Source: Arenimonas oryziterrae DSM 21050 = YC6267 (GTDB lineage Bacteria > Pseudomonadota > Gammaproteobacteria > Xanthomonadales > Xanthomonadaceae). Taken from it: a stretch of DNA of 64,000 nt. Location of the stretch: assembly GCF_000420545.1 (NCBI RefSeq), contig NZ_ATVD01000006.1, forward strand, positions 62,001-126,000, in the 5' to 3' direction. Shown piece by piece: positions 35,819 to 45,646 of this stretch (positions are counted from its first letter, which is position 1; each line of letters starts with the position of its first letter). The notes beneath the pieces are model-generated. The model made no database searches. It saw nothing but the letters and a program-made list of their open reading frames with translations, and was not told where the DNA came from. Position numbers and translations under genes: made by a program.

Positions 35819-37000
35819 ATGAGCGGTCCCCCACGCGACTCCAATTCCGAACGACACCCCGATGCGTCAGGCGGCCCCCTGGCCCTGCCGCTGTTGTCGG
35901 CGCGCGAGCAGTCGCTGGAAGCACGGCTGAGCGTCATCCGCCACGCGCTCATCGAACGCATCTGGCTGAGCTTGTTCGCGATCTCGCTGCTGGCGGCGCC
36001 CGCATCGGCCTTGCGCAGCCTGGCCACCGGCTGGCAGCCGATCTACAGCGTGCACCTGGGCCTGGGCGCGCTGGTGGTGATCTTCTTCCTCCTGCGCCGG
36101 CGCCTGTCGCCGCGCTACGAAGCGCTCGCGGTCATGTTGCTGTTCTGGTCGATCGGCTTCGTCGGACTGTTCCTGCTCGGCCTGGTGGGTGCGGGTATCT
36201 GGTGGCTCGTGGTCAGCGCCCTGCTCATGAGCACGCTGTATTCGGTGCGCGCGGGCATCATCACGATGATCGTCGTGCTGTTGCTCATCGTAGTTGCGGG
36301 CATCGGGTTCACGTCGGGGTTTCTCGCGCTTCATTTCGATGCCAACGCGTACGTGCGCAGTCCGGCCTCATGGTTGACCGTGTTCGTCGTCACCGGCGTG
36401 ATGCCGCTGATCATCTTCCAGGCCGTGGCCAGCCTGCAGACGATGACCATCGGCCTGCTCAAGGAAGTCGATTCGCAGCGGCAGCGCATCGAAGCGCTCG
36501 CCTCGCATGACGAGCTCACCGGCGTGCCGCTGCGGCGCCTGGCGATGGACCGGCTGGAACAGGCCCTGCTCAGCGTGCCGCGCACGCGCCAGCGTATCGC
36601 GCTGATGTATGTCGATCTCGATGGCTTCAAGGCGATCAACGATCTGCACGGTCACGAGGCCGGAAACATCGTGTTGCAGGCCGCCGCCGCGCGGTTCAGC
36701 AGCGCCGTCCGTTCGGAGGACACCGTCGCGCGCCTGGGCGGCGACGAGTTCGTCGCCATCCTGCGCGGCGTGAACGAAGCCGACGCGGCCCTGCGCATCG
36801 CGCAGAAGATGCTTGCGGCGTTGAACGCGCCGATCGCCTACCGCGACCGCTCGCTCAGCGTCGGCGCCAGCATCGGCATCGCCATTTCCGCCGATCACGG
36901 CGGCGGCGCCGACGAGCTCATCCACGCCGCGGACACGGCGATGTACGAGGCGAAACGCGCCGGAACCAATCAGGCGCGGGTGGCGCCGCCGCTCGACTGA
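35819..37000 (+). CDS. Membrane GGDEF-domain protein with altered guanine-binding motif
   Basis: A 393-residue protein. Five or six membrane helices (about 40-215) form a MASE-like sensor, then comes a C-terminal GGDEF domain with the catalytic ARLGGDEFVAIL, DLDGFKAINDLHGHEAG and an I-site RSED five residues before GGDEF. The family's DxLTGLPNR motif reads DELTGVPLRR: the Asn that contacts the guanine base in characterised cyclases is Leu. Activity may be reduced or the domain may act as a c-di-GMP receptor; this is inference. It is a single gene convergent with the SPFH gene. Confidence 0.88.
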   Translation: MSGPPRDSNSERHPDASGGPLALPLLSAREQSLEARLSVIRHALIERIWLSLFAISLLAAPASALRSLATGWQPIYSVHLGLGALVVIFFLLRRRLSPRYEALAVMLLFWSIGFVGLFLLGLVGAGIWWLVVSALLMSTLYSVRAGIITMIVVLLLIVVAGIGFTSGFLALHFDANAYVRSPASWLTVFVVTGVMPLIIFQAVASLQTMTIGLLKEVDSQRQRIEALASHDELTGVPLRRLAMDRLEQALLSVPRTRQRIALMYVDLDGFKAINDLHGHEAGNIVLQAAAARFSSAVRSEDTVARLGGDEFVAILRGVNEADAALRIAQKMLAALNAPIAYRDRSLSVGASIGIAISADHGGGADELIHAADTAMYEAKRAGTNQARVAPPLD

Positions 37001-37034
37001 GCGAACGGCGGGCCGGGAGAGCGGATGACGCGAC

Positions 37035-37913
37035 TTATTTGTTCGCGTTGAGGAAGGGCACCGTCGAGTTCGGGATCATCGTCGTCGGCAAGACGCCGTT
37101 CCAGCGTTCGGCCTTGGTGAGCTCGATGAGATTGACGTTCTGCGCCAGCGCTTCGGCCTTCGCGCGGATCGCCGCACCCTCGGCCTCGCCCTTGATGCGC
37201 GTGGCCTCGGCATCGGCGCGGGCGCGCGCGAGGTTGGAATCGGCCTCGCCCTTGGCGCGCGTCACCGCGATGTCGGCATTGACGCGCTCTTTTTCCAGGT
37301 TCTGCTTCTCGGTCTGCACCAGCACCTCGGCCTGCATGCGCAGTTCGATCGATTTTTCGTAGGCGTCGGAGAAATCGATGTTCTCGATCTGCACGCTGTC
37401 GATGACGATCGGGCCCTTGACGGCCTTGCGGATCGCGTTGGTGACGTCCTGCACGAACATCACGCGGCTTTGCACGGCCGAGATCGCCGTGTACTGGCCG
37501 AACACGTTCTCCACCTGGGTCGGCACCTGGCGATCGACGAGGCGATTGGTCAGGCCTTCGATGTTGCCGTATTCGGTGTAGACCGAGGTCACTTCCGCCG
37601 GCGGCACATGGAAGCTGACCGATACGCGGATCACCGCCGTCTGCTGGTCCTTGCTGTAGGCCTGCACGGCGTTGTACTGCACGGTGAGGTTCTGGATGGA
37701 GATGCGCTTGATGGTGTCGATCATCGGCACCTTGAAACCCAGGCCCGGCTCCGCCGTGCCGACCAGGGCACCGTTGCGCAAATGCACGCCGCGCTCGCCC
37801 TGGTCGATCGTGTACCACGAGCCGAACAGGACCATGAGCGCGAAAATCGCGCCGATGAGAATAAAGACGTAACGCCACTGGAATTTCACAGCGGTGGTGA
37901 GGTTGTTCAACAC
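37035..37913 (-). CDS. SPFH/prohibitin-family membrane protein
   Basis: A 292-residue protein with one N-terminal membrane segment (YVFILIGAIFALMVLFGSW) and an SPFH (band 7) domain (TIDQGERGVHLRNGALVGTAEPGLGFKVP...). A long Ala/Glu/Arg-rich coiled coil (about 190-265) follows. Such proteins build large rings in the inner membrane that gather proteases such as FtsH or organise lipid domains. It is not paired with an HflK/HflC partner here. The start is a GTG preceded by AAGGGG. Confidence 0.88.
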   Translation of the reverse strand: MLNNLTTAVKFQWRYVFILIGAIFALMVLFGSWYTIDQGERGVHLRNGALVGTAEPGLGFKVPMIDTIKRISIQNLTVQYNAVQAYSKDQQTAVIRVSVSFHVPPAEVTSVYTEYGNIEGLTNRLVDRQVPTQVENVFGQYTAISAVQSRVMFVQDVTNAIRKAVKGPIVIDSVQIENIDFSDAYEKSIELRMQAEVLVQTEKQNLEKERVNADIAVTRAKGEADSNLARARADAEATRIKGEAEGAAIRAKAEALAQNVNLIELTKAERWNGVLPTTMIPNSTVPFLNANK

Positions 37914-38031
37914 GATCGGTTCCCCTTGCCCATGACATGATGCGTGCCGGGCGATGGCGCCGGCGCGTCAACGGCAGTGTACACAGCGCGCCTGCAGCGC
38001 GGACACCGCTCGGGTGCCCGCGCGCGGAGAT

Positions 38032-38355
38032 TTACGGGATGTTTCCGGCATTGACCGTGATCGCGGTCAGCGTGCCACACGAGCCGGTGATGCCGAACGG
38101 ACAGACGATTGGCGTATAAGCGATGCTCACCAGCGTCTTGCGGAACAGCGCCTCGCGCATCAGGTCCGCCGCCGTGCCCGGTTCGGCAAAGATGCTCAGA
38201 CCGTTGACGGCATTGTAATAGCGCAAGGTGCCGGCCGGCGTGGCTGCCGTGGTCTGCACGATGTCGAACTTGCCATTGAAATTGGCGGCCTGCGCATCGG
38301 CGCACGCGGCAGCAAGCAGCACGCTTGCCAGAAGAAGGGAACGGCGAATCGTCAT
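38032..38355 (-). CDS. Small secreted hypothetical protein
   Basis: A 107-residue protein with a signal peptide (MTIRRSLLLASVLLAAACADAQAANF). The Cys at position 18 gives a possible lipobox (LLAAAC), so a small lipoprotein is an alternative. The mature part (about 83 residues) has two Cys (IVCPFGITGSCGTL) and is Thr/Ala-rich. No family is recognised. Confidence 0.6.
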   Translation of the reverse strand: MTIRRSLLLASVLLAAACADAQAANFNGKFDIVQTTAATPAGTLRYYNAVNGLSIFAEPGTAADLMREALFRKTLVSIAYTPIVCPFGITGSCGTLTAITVNAGNIP

Positions 38356-38659
38356 GGAATGGCTCCGGAGCCTGCGAGATGCAGGTGACTAGAGATGACG
38401 TCAGTACCTTGGCGAAGCGGACAAAATGCACGCGTCAGCGCCAACATCGTGAAGAGCAACAGCGCCCCAATTCTGCCCAAAATCACTAGCCGATTCGCGC
38501 TCCACGCTTCCGTTCGCTGGAGAAACGACCTAAGCCTTCCATGGCCGTTAGCAACGCTACACAGCAGTACCTGCCAGCCTTGCGAGATCCTCGACGCCCT
38601 GCGCGCTGACAGCGTTTAGTCTGGGCCCAGTTCCACTCGCCACCTTTCGGGGATTGCAG
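38356..38659. other. 304-bp gene-free region
   Basis: Less GC-rich than its surroundings. Short open frames on both strands lack ribosome-binding sites and protein-like composition, and I see no convincing promoter or hairpin. It separates two small secreted-protein genes transcribed away from each other. Confidence 0.5.
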
Positions 38660-39205
38660 ATGAAACCCACGCTACTTGCCGGCCTTTCCGCGTTCTTCTT
38701 TGCAGTGCCTCTGTCGCTCAACGCCACCGAATCAAACCTCTTGCGCACATCGGTGGCCGAGTTGGATCCGGCCATGGAATGGATCGAGTCCTTTTCGAAA
38801 CGCGAGGAGCAGCAACGGGAAATCGCCAAGCTGACGGCACCTATCCATTCAAGGGCCACACTTAGGGCTTATCTTCGTGACCACAAGCTCGCGGCATCGC
38901 CTCTGGGTCGGTTGTCAGCCCGGCGCAGAAGGCATTTCCTGTCCACCCTGTCCTTCAACGAATCGGGCATCACCGGCTACAACTACCGCGATCTGGAAGC
39001 TGAGCTGACGGTCACGGAGATCTATCAGGTGCTCAGTCTGTTTGGCGCTCAACACACCACTCGCTTGGTCGAAGACGCCCGTGTTGAAACGGATCTTGAT
39101 CGCATGATCCTGTCTCCCGAAGGAGACGACTCAAGCAGGGGGCTTCAACACCGCCCCCTGAAGCTCTGTGCTCGCCCAAACGCCTGCAGGCGAGCCTCCG
39201 AATGA
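38660..39205 (+). CDS. Hypothetical secreted protein
   Basis: A 181-residue protein with a signal peptide (MKPTLLAGLSAFFFAVPLSLNA). The mature part is charged and mostly helical (MEWIESFSKREEQQREIAKL, LRAYLRDHKLAASPLGRLSARRRRHFLSTLSFNE...), with LTVTEIYQVLSLFGAQHTTRL near residue 120. Codon usage is less GC-biased than its neighbours, which suggests more recent acquisition. ATG at 38660 is used; TTG at 38654 is possible. I recognise no family. Confidence 0.6.
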   Translation: MKPTLLAGLSAFFFAVPLSLNATESNLLRTSVAELDPAMEWIESFSKREEQQREIAKLTAPIHSRATLRAYLRDHKLAASPLGRLSARRRRHFLSTLSFNESGITGYNYRDLEAELTVTEIYQVLSLFGAQHTTRLVEDARVETDLDRMILSPEGDDSSRGLQHRPLKLCARPNACRRASE

Positions 39206-39236
39206 AATACCCGAAGGCCTGATGCTGACGGGAAAC

Positions 39237-40457
39237 CTACCTCAACATCACCCGCACGACCTTCTCCCCCACCTTGCGACCCAGCGCCGTGCCGACCTCG
39301 GTGGAATTGCGGAAGTGCACGCCATCGTAGATGCGCGCGTTCGACACTTCCTGCACGAACTCGGGCAGGCTGGTCCAGGTTCGCGTCACGCCCGGAGCGG
39401 TCGGGCTCGTGGTCGCGATCACCGGCATCGGGCCACGGCCGATGTCGGCGGCGAGCACCGTGGCCAAGGCGCTGCTGACGATGCAATGCGCGCAGGGATA
39501 TTCGGGGTGCATCGGTGTTTCGATGAACGGCGTCCAGCCGGCTTCGACGGTCGTCGCCTCGTTGCCGTCGGCGTCGCCGTTGCGGATGGCGGTGACCGGG
39601 CGCCAGAAGTTGTAGGCGTACTTGGCATCGAAGACCGCGATCAACGCATCGTCGATCGCCATGCCGACCGTGGCGAACAGACGCGCATTGCGCATCGGAT
39701 CGCGACCCGGCTGCGCCGCGACGGCGCGTGCGAGCGGGTAGTAGATCGTCGGCTGCGTCGCCTCCCAGAAGCGCGCGATCGCCGTTTGTTCGGCAGTGCG
39801 CGTACGACTATCCTTCGCGCCGATGGCGCGTATCTCGTTGTAGTCGCGCGCCCATATCGCACTATCCAGGGCGGGCGGCGGGCCTGGCCGGAATTCGTCG
39901 CCCGAGGTCAGCACCCAGGGCTTGCGCTGTCCCCAATACGGCACCGCAACGGTCGTCGTCGGCACATAGCGACCGGGCTGGGTGAAGGGCACATAGGCGT
40001 CGGACTGCATCGCGCCATCCTCGCGGGAGCGCGCGAGAATCTGCCGCGCGGCTTCTTCACCGACTGCCATGCCGTTGGTGCGCGCGGCGCCGTCTGCGAT
40101 CTTCGCGCGGGCCGCGTCGAAGTCGGCATCGATCTGGGCTTTCTGGCCGGGCAGCAGTTCGAGCAGGCTCGCATGAATGGCCGCCGCGAACGCCATGTCG
40201 AGCGAGGCACCGCGCTGGGCGTTCAGTCGCGTGCGCCCGGACGCCGGATAGCGATGCGTGATCGCATTGCCCGCTTCGTACGCGGCGACATGGGCGATCG
40301 CGAGCGCCCGGTTCGCCCGCGGCGGCGGCAGCTTTTCGGCGATGATCAGATCGTTGATGCGCGCATTCGCGTCGGTGATCTGATCGGCACGGGCGACCGG
40401 TGCGGCGAGCAGCAAGGCCGCCAGAGACAACGACAGACAGGACAGGGCAATTCGCAT
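39237..40457 (-). CDS. Secreted vanadium-dependent haloperoxidase/PAP2-superfamily protein
   Basis: A 406-residue protein with a signal peptide (ending near ARADQ). The C-terminal half has the vanadate/phosphate-binding layout: KYAYNFWRPVTAIR (K-x6-RP), HPEYPCAHCIVSS in place of the PSGH motif, and ARIYDGVHFRNSTEVG with the Arg and His of the last motif. The Ser of PSGH is Cys and the Gly is Ala, so haloperoxidase activity should not be assumed; a phosphatase-like role is possible. It is a stand-alone gene in the periplasmic set. Confidence 0.82.
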   Translation of the reverse strand: MRIALSCLSLSLAALLLAAPVARADQITDANARINDLIIAEKLPPPRANRALAIAHVAAYEAGNAITHRYPASGRTRLNAQRGASLDMAFAAAIHASLLELLPGQKAQIDADFDAARAKIADGAARTNGMAVGEEAARQILARSREDGAMQSDAYVPFTQPGRYVPTTTVAVPYWGQRKPWVLTSGDEFRPGPPPALDSAIWARDYNEIRAIGAKDSRTRTAEQTAIARFWEATQPTIYYPLARAVAAQPGRDPMRNARLFATVGMAIDDALIAVFDAKYAYNFWRPVTAIRNGDADGNEATTVEAGWTPFIETPMHPEYPCAHCIVSSALATVLAADIGRGPMPVIATTSPTAPGVTRTWTSLPEFVQEVSNARIYDGVHFRNSTEVGTALGRKVGEKVVRVMLR

Positions 40458-40571
40458 GACGACTCCGGCACGGGCGGGGATTCATTGATCAACGCTTGGG
40501 GCCAGCCAGGACGGCCACGACGGTTCGCGCTAGTCTCCTGACTTCCCACGCGACCTCAGACCAAGGCTCCC

Positions 40572-41024
40572 ATGAACTGGATCTACGCCATCCTCGCCTT
40601 CCTCGCCGGCACGATCATCCCGTTGCAGGCCCTGATCAATGCGCAGCTGGGCAAGAACACCGCCGGAGCGCTGTATGCGTCGGCCTGCTCCTTTCTGGTC
40701 GGCACGATCGCGCTGTTCGGCGTGCTGATCGTCACGCGGCAACCCTGGCCGGGCCTGGCGACGCTGGCCAAACTGCCGGCCTGGATGTGGCTCGGCGGCT
40801 TGCTCGGTGCGTTTTTCGTGAGCGTTGCGACGCTGGCGGTGCCGCGCATCGGCGCCTCGGCCCTGGTCGCGCTCGCGGTCGGCGGTCAGATGTTCGCGGC
40901 ACTGGCCTACGATCGCTTCGGCGTGTTGCAGACCGCGCAGCCGATCAATGCGAGCCGGTTGCTGGGCGCAGCGCTCGTGGTCGCCGGCGTGCTGCTGGTC
41001 ATGCAGCCGTGGAAGGCCCGCTGA
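40572..41024 (+). CDS. YdcZ-family (DUF606) DMT transporter
   Basis: A 150-residue inner-membrane protein with five hydrophobic segments. The family signature runs through [19 protein letters not shown], then [24 protein letters not shown] and a C-terminal [18 protein letters not shown]. These half-size drug/metabolite transporter proteins probably dimerise; the substrate is unknown. It is convergent with the acyl-CoA ligase gene, whose stop codon begins at the next base. Confidence 0.9.
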   Translation: MNWIYAILAFLAGTIIPLQALINAQLGKNTAGALYASACSFLVGTIALFGVLIVTRQPWPGLATLAKLPAWMWLGGLLGAFFVSVATLAVPRIGASALVALAVGGQMFAALAYDRFGVLQTAQPINASRLLGAALVVAGVLLVMQPWKAR

Positions 41025-42647
41025 TCAGGCAAAGATCGACCCGTATTTCTCGCGCAGCGGTCCCTTCTGCACCTTGCCGGTGCCGCCGACGGGTAGTGCG
41101 TCGACGAACAGGATTTCTTCGGGCAGCCACCAGGACGCCACGCGATCGCGCAGGAACGCGAGCAGGTCGTCCTTCTCCACCGACTGCCCCGGTTTGCGCA
41201 CGACGAGCATCAGCGGACGCTCGTCCCACTTGGGATGCTTCACGCCGATCACCGCAGCCAGCGCGACGGCCGGATGGCCGAGGGCAGCATTCTCCAGATC
41301 GATCGAACTGATCCACTCGCCGCCGGACTTGATGACATCCTTGGTGCGGTCGCGGATCTGCATGCGGCCATGTTCGTCGATGGTGGCGATGTCGCCGGTC
41401 GGAAACCAGCCATCCACCAGCGGCGATTCGTCGGAGCGGAAATACGCCTTGGCGATCCACTGCCCGCGCACCATCAGCTCGCCCTGCGACACGCCGTCGC
41501 GCGGCAGGGTCTGGCCGGCGGGATCGACGATCTTGATGTCGACGCAGAACAGCGACTTGCCCTGACGCGCGATGATCGCGTGCTGCTCGTCGGGCGAGAG
41601 GGATTCGTCCTCGGGCGACAGACAGCCCATCGTCGCGACCGCCGTGGTTTCGGTCATGCCCCAGCCGTGGTGCACTTCGACGCCGTAGTCGTCGGCGAAT
41701 TTCGCGATGAGCGCCTTCGGCATCGCCGTGCCGCCAACGATCGTGCGATGCATCGTGGTGAACTTCAGGCCGTTCTGCTCCATGAACTGCACCAGGCCCA
41801 GCCAGATCGTCGGCACACCTGCACTCACGGTCACGCGCTCGGATTCCATGAGGCCATGCAGGCTGGCGCCATCCAGGCGCGGGCCGGGCAGCACGAGGCG
41901 CGCGCCCATCATCGGCGCGCCATACGGAATGCACCAGGCGTTGATGTGAAACATCGGCACGACCGGCAACACCGTGTCTTTCGGTGACAAGGACAGCACG
42001 CCCGGCATGGAACCGGACAGCGCGTTCAGCACCAGCGCGCGATGCGAATACAGCACGCCTTTCGGATTGCCGGTCGTGCCCGAGGTGTAGCACAGCGCCG
42101 CGCCGGCTTTTTCGTCGAACTCCGGCCAGTCGAACTGGTCGCTGCAAGGTGCGATCAAGTCTTCGTAGTTGTGCACATTCGCGACGCCTTCGATCGGCGG
42201 CGTGTTCGCGGCATCGCTCAGGCAGATCCAGGCTTTGACCTGCGGGCAGTGCGCGGCGATACCCTGGATCAGCGGCGCGAAGGTCGCATCGAACATCACC
42301 GCCGCATCCTGCGCGTGATTGATCACGTAGATCAGCTGCTGCACCTGCAGGCGCGGATTGACCGTGTGCATGATCATGCCGCTACCGGACACGCCGTAAT
42401 ACGCTTCCAGATGGCGGTGGTTGTTCCAGGCGATCGAGCCGACCACGTGCCCGGCCTCAAGCCCCAGGCCTTTCAGGGCATTCGCGAGCTGGCGCGAGCG
42501 CCGTGCGCAATCGCGCCAGGTGTAGCGGAACAGCGGCCCGTGCGTTTCCCGCGAGACCACCTCGACGTTCCCGTACTGCGCGGCCGCGTGCTCGATGATG
42601 GCCGAAACCAGCAGCGGGCGATCCATCATGAGGCCGGGCTGCAGCAT
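41025..42647 (-). CDS. Medium/long-chain fatty-acid-CoA ligase (AMP-binding family)
   Basis: A 540-residue acyl-adenylate-forming enzyme that activates fatty acids with ATP and CoA. The P-loop motif is [12 protein letters not shown], followed by [24 protein letters not shown], the [25 protein letters not shown] motif and a C-terminal catalytic Lys in VGGTGKVQK. The length and FHIN/WGMTE sequences fit the AlkK/medium-to-long-chain group. AGGAG precedes the ATG at 42647; the frame extends 19 codons upstream without support. The role is fatty-acid degradation or lipid remodelling. Confidence 0.92.
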   Translation of the reverse strand: MLQPGLMMDRPLLVSAIIEHAAAQYGNVEVVSRETHGPLFRYTWRDCARRSRQLANALKGLGLEAGHVVGSIAWNNHRHLEAYYGVSGSGMIMHTVNPRLQVQQLIYVINHAQDAAVMFDATFAPLIQGIAAHCPQVKAWICLSDAANTPPIEGVANVHNYEDLIAPCSDQFDWPEFDEKAGAALCYTSGTTGNPKGVLYSHRALVLNALSGSMPGVLSLSPKDTVLPVVPMFHINAWCIPYGAPMMGARLVLPGPRLDGASLHGLMESERVTVSAGVPTIWLGLVQFMEQNGLKFTTMHRTIVGGTAMPKALIAKFADDYGVEVHHGWGMTETTAVATMGCLSPEDESLSPDEQHAIIARQGKSLFCVDIKIVDPAGQTLPRDGVSQGELMVRGQWIAKAYFRSDESPLVDGWFPTGDIATIDEHGRMQIRDRTKDVIKSGGEWISSIDLENAALGHPAVALAAVIGVKHPKWDERPLMLVVRKPGQSVEKDDLLAFLRDRVASWWLPEEILFVDALPVGGTGKVQKGPLREKYGSIFA

Positions 42648-42856
42648 GGGCGCATCTCCTGGGGTCGTGCCTTGGAGAATGCTACGGCGCGGGTCGCGAG
42701 GCAAACGCCGGGGTATGGAGGCGACCAGCGGCGAGGTCGCTGCATTTCGTTCGGTCGGTCACGTCCACCATGACTTATGGCAGGGCCGTCGGGCCGTCTT
42801 TCGAAGGATGGGCTGGGATAACATCGCCGCTTGCCCACGCCAGTGCGAGTGACGCC

Positions 42857-45523
42857 ATGTCTCAGTCTGTCTCTGCCCGTTCGTCCGTGTTGCTCGGTGC
42901 GATGTTTCTCGCCGCGCTCGCGACGCCTGTTTGTGCCCAAGTCGCGACGACGGCCGGCGCGCGCGCCGATTCGCCCTATCTGAGTCAGGAAGATGCCGCG
43001 GCGCGTTCGGCTCGTGTATCGAATGTCGCGTACACGCTCGACTTCCAACTGACCGGCGAGCCGACGTTCTCGTCGACCAGCCGCATCGACTTCGACCTCA
43101 AGGACAAATCCGCGCCGCTGACCGTCGATCTGGACAAGGCGACGATCACCGCGCTGACCGTGAACGGCAAGAAGGTCACGCCGGTCTACAACCAGAGCTT
43201 CATCACCATCGCCGCGTCCGATCTGAAAGTCGGCCGCAACACGGTCAGCGTCGGCTTCACGCGCGAACACAGCACCAACGGCGAAGGCCTGCACCGCTAC
43301 GTCGACAAGACCGACGGCCGCGTTTATCTGTATTCGCATTTCGAGCCGGCCGCCGCGCACCAGATGTTCGCGAGCTTCGACCAGCCCGACCTGAAAGCGA
43401 CCTACACCCTGACCGCGACCGCGCCGAAGGACTGGGAAGTCATTTCCTCCACGCGCGAGACCGGCATCCAGGACCAGGGCGCCACGCGCCGCTGGACCTT
43501 CCCGGCCACGCCCAAGCTCAGCCCGTACAACTTCTCGCTGCACGCCGGTCCGTACAAGAAGTGGGAAGACAACAGCGGCAAGTACCCGATGCGCCTGTTC
43601 GCGCGCCAGTCGCTGGCCTCGCAGGTGTCGCCGGCTGACTGGTTCCGCTACACCAAGCAGGGCCTGACCTATTTCGACGAATACTTCGGCATCCCCTACC
43701 CGTTCAAGAAATACGATCAGATCCTAGTGCCGCAGTTCATCTACGGCGCGATGGAAAATGCCGGCGCGGTGACCTTCACCGAAAACCGCTTCACCAGCCC
43801 GAGCGCGATGACCGCGTCCGACCGCCAGAACCTCGCGTCGACGATCCTGCACGAGATGGCGCACCAGTGGTTCGGCGACCTCGTCACGATGCGCTGGTGG
43901 AATGGCCTCTGGCTCAACGAGAGCTTCGCGTCCTACATGGCAACGCTGGGCAGCGCGACCTCGGGTGAGTTTGCGAACCCGTGGCTGGCGCAGTACCGCA
44001 GCAAGCAGGGCGCGTACCGCACCGATGAGAGCATCACCACGCATCCGATCGAAGTGCCGGTGCCGTCGACGGCGAACGCGTTCGACAACATCGATGCGAT
44101 CACCTACAACAAGGGCGCCTCGACCCTGCACCAATTGCGCCAGATGATCGGTGCGGAGACCTTCCGTCGCGGCGTGCACAACTATCTGACCGAGTTCTCG
44201 TACCGCAACGCCACGCTCGACGATTTCATCGGCGCGCTGTCGAAGGCCAGCGGCCAGGATCTGCAGCCCTGGGCGAAGGAATGGCTGTACCAGCCGGGCG
44301 TGGACAAGCTCAGCGCCGAGTTCGCCTGCAGCCAGGGCAAGATTAGCCGCTTCACGCTGCAGCAGTCGGCCGCGAATGCCGCGAACCCGACCCTGCGCTC
44401 GCAGCTCGTGCAGGTCGGTCTGTTCAATCTCGTCGACGACAAGCTCACGCTGTCGAGCAAGCAGGCCGTGACTTACACCGGCGCCAGCACCGACGTGCCG
44501 CAGCTCGTCGGCCAAGCCTGCCCGGATCTGGTGTATCCGAACCTCGATGACTGGGGCTTCGTGAAGGTCGTGCTCGACGCGAAATCCTTCGCGACCGCGC
44601 GCACGCACCTGTCCTCGATCGAAGACCCGCTGCTGCGCTCGATGATGTGGCAGAGCCTGAGCGACGGCCTCATCGATCGCCGCCTGAGCCTGGAGGAGTT
44701 CATCCTCACCACGCTCGCGAACGCGCCGAAGGAAACCGACTACACCCTGCTGCGTCAGGCGCTCGGCAACATCGGCACGGGCAAGGGCTATCTGCGCACG
44801 TTCGCGGCGGGCACGGCGATCGATCGCCGCCTCAGCGCGAACATGGAAAGCGTCGTCTGGGCCGGCCTGCTCGCCGACCGCGGCAACCGCGACCGCGCGC
44901 GTTCGTGGCTCGACACCTACATCGACATCGCCAGCAGCGATGCCGCGATCGCGCGTCTGGGCGACATCCTCAACGGCAAGGTCGATGCCGGCGGCGTCGA
45001 GATCGATCAGGACATCCGCTGGTCGATCATCGAGCAGCTCAACCACATCAATGTGCCGGGCAGCGAGGCGCTGATCGCGCAGGAAACAGCGCGCGACAAG
45101 AGCGAGAGTGGCCAACTCGCGGCCCTGGGCGCGACCGTGCTGCGTCCGGACGCGGCGACCAAGGCGACGTGGCTGGCGAAGATCCAGTCGCTCGACAACA
45201 GCGAACCCTTCTCGCGCCTGCGCGTGGCGATGGGCAACCTGTATCCGGGCGGCCAGAACGCGCTCGCGGAAGCCAGCGCCGCCCAGCGCCTGGCCACGCT
45301 CGCCGACATCGACAAGAAAGCCGACCGCGTTTTCATGCGTACCTACGCCGGCACGATGATCCCCTCGAACTGCACCCCGGCCAGCGTCGACCGCCTCGCC
45401 CAGGCGATCGCCGCCAACCCGGACCTCAGCGCCGGCACCCGCCGCTCGCTGCTGCTGCGCCACGAGAACGACGTGCGCTGCGTCGCGATCCGCGCGGCGT
45501 TTGATCAGTCGCAGAAGAAGTAA
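42857..45523 (+). CDS. Secreted M1-family zinc aminopeptidase (PepN-like)
   Basis: An 888-residue protein. The N-terminus looks like a signal peptide (SSVLLGAMFLAALATPVCAQ), so it probably acts in the periplasm, unlike cytoplasmic E. coli PepN. The exopeptidase motif GAMEN is at 297-301 and the zinc motif HEMAHQW begins at His332, with the third ligand in LWLNESFASYM. The C-terminal half is the long helical ERAP1-like domain. ATG at 42857 is chosen because the preceding in-frame residues lack homology. It is followed by a strong terminator. Confidence 0.94.
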   Translation: MSQSVSARSSVLLGAMFLAALATPVCAQVATTAGARADSPYLSQEDAAARSARVSNVAYTLDFQLTGEPTFSSTSRIDFDLKDKSAPLTVDLDKATITALTVNGKKVTPVYNQSFITIAASDLKVGRNTVSVGFTREHSTNGEGLHRYVDKTDGRVYLYSHFEPAAAHQMFASFDQPDLKATYTLTATAPKDWEVISSTRETGIQDQGATRRWTFPATPKLSPYNFSLHAGPYKKWEDNSGKYPMRLFARQSLASQVSPADWFRYTKQGLTYFDEYFGIPYPFKKYDQILVPQFIYGAMENAGAVTFTENRFTSPSAMTASDRQNLASTILHEMAHQWFGDLVTMRWWNGLWLNESFASYMATLGSATSGEFANPWLAQYRSKQGAYRTDESITTHPIEVPVPSTANAFDNIDAITYNKGASTLHQLRQMIGAETFRRGVHNYLTEFSYRNATLDDFIGALSKASGQDLQPWAKEWLYQPGVDKLSAEFACSQGKISRFTLQQSAANAANPTLRSQLVQVGLFNLVDDKLTLSSKQAVTYTGASTDVPQLVGQACPDLVYPNLDDWGFVKVVLDAKSFATARTHLSSIEDPLLRSMMWQSLSDGLIDRRLSLEEFILTTLANAPKETDYTLLRQALGNIGTGKGYLRTFAAGTAIDRRLSANMESVVWAGLLADRGNRDRARSWLDTYIDIASSDAAIARLGDILNGKVDAGGVEIDQDIRWSIIEQLNHINVPGSEALIAQETARDKSESGQLAALGATVLRPDAATKATWLAKIQSLDNSEPFSRLRVAMGNLYPGGQNALAEASAAQRLATLADIDKKADRVFMRTYAGTMIPSNCTPASVDRLAQAIAANPDLSAGTRRSLLLRHENDVRCVAIRAAFDQSQKK

Positions 45524-45540
45524 GCGTCATCGCAAACGAG

Positions 45541-45569
45541 AAAGGGCCGGCTTGTGCCGGCCCTTTTTT
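45541..45569 (+). terminator. Rho-independent terminator after the M1 aminopeptidase gene
   Basis: AAAGGGCCGGC (45541-45551) pairs perfectly with GCCGGCCCTTT (45556-45566) around a TTGT loop and is followed by further T residues. It lies 17 nt after the stop codon. Confidence 0.92.
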
Positions 45570-45572
45570 ATT

Positions 45573-45611
45573 GGGGTCAGAGTACCTTTTCGGAAAACGT
45601 ACACTGACCCC
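45573..45611. repeat. GGGGTCAG...CTGACCCC palindromic repeat
   Basis: A 39-nt near-palindrome with perfect outer arms GGGGTCAG/CTGACCCC and a largely complementary centre (AGTACCTTTTC against GAAAACGTACA). This GGGGTCAGAGTAC...GTACxCTGACCCC form resembles a palindrome seen repeatedly in Lysobacterales genomes, from memory and not checked here. It directly follows the terminator of the aminopeptidase gene and precedes a small gene. Confidence 0.8.
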
Positions 45612-45646
45612 GGTTGTTCTCTCCCCAACATCCCAGGCCAGCGACG

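Noticed and set aside
45573-45611. Palindrome considered as an attachment site or operator
   Set aside because: It has the form of a dispersed Lysobacterales palindrome and lies just after a terminator; there is no integrase nearby.
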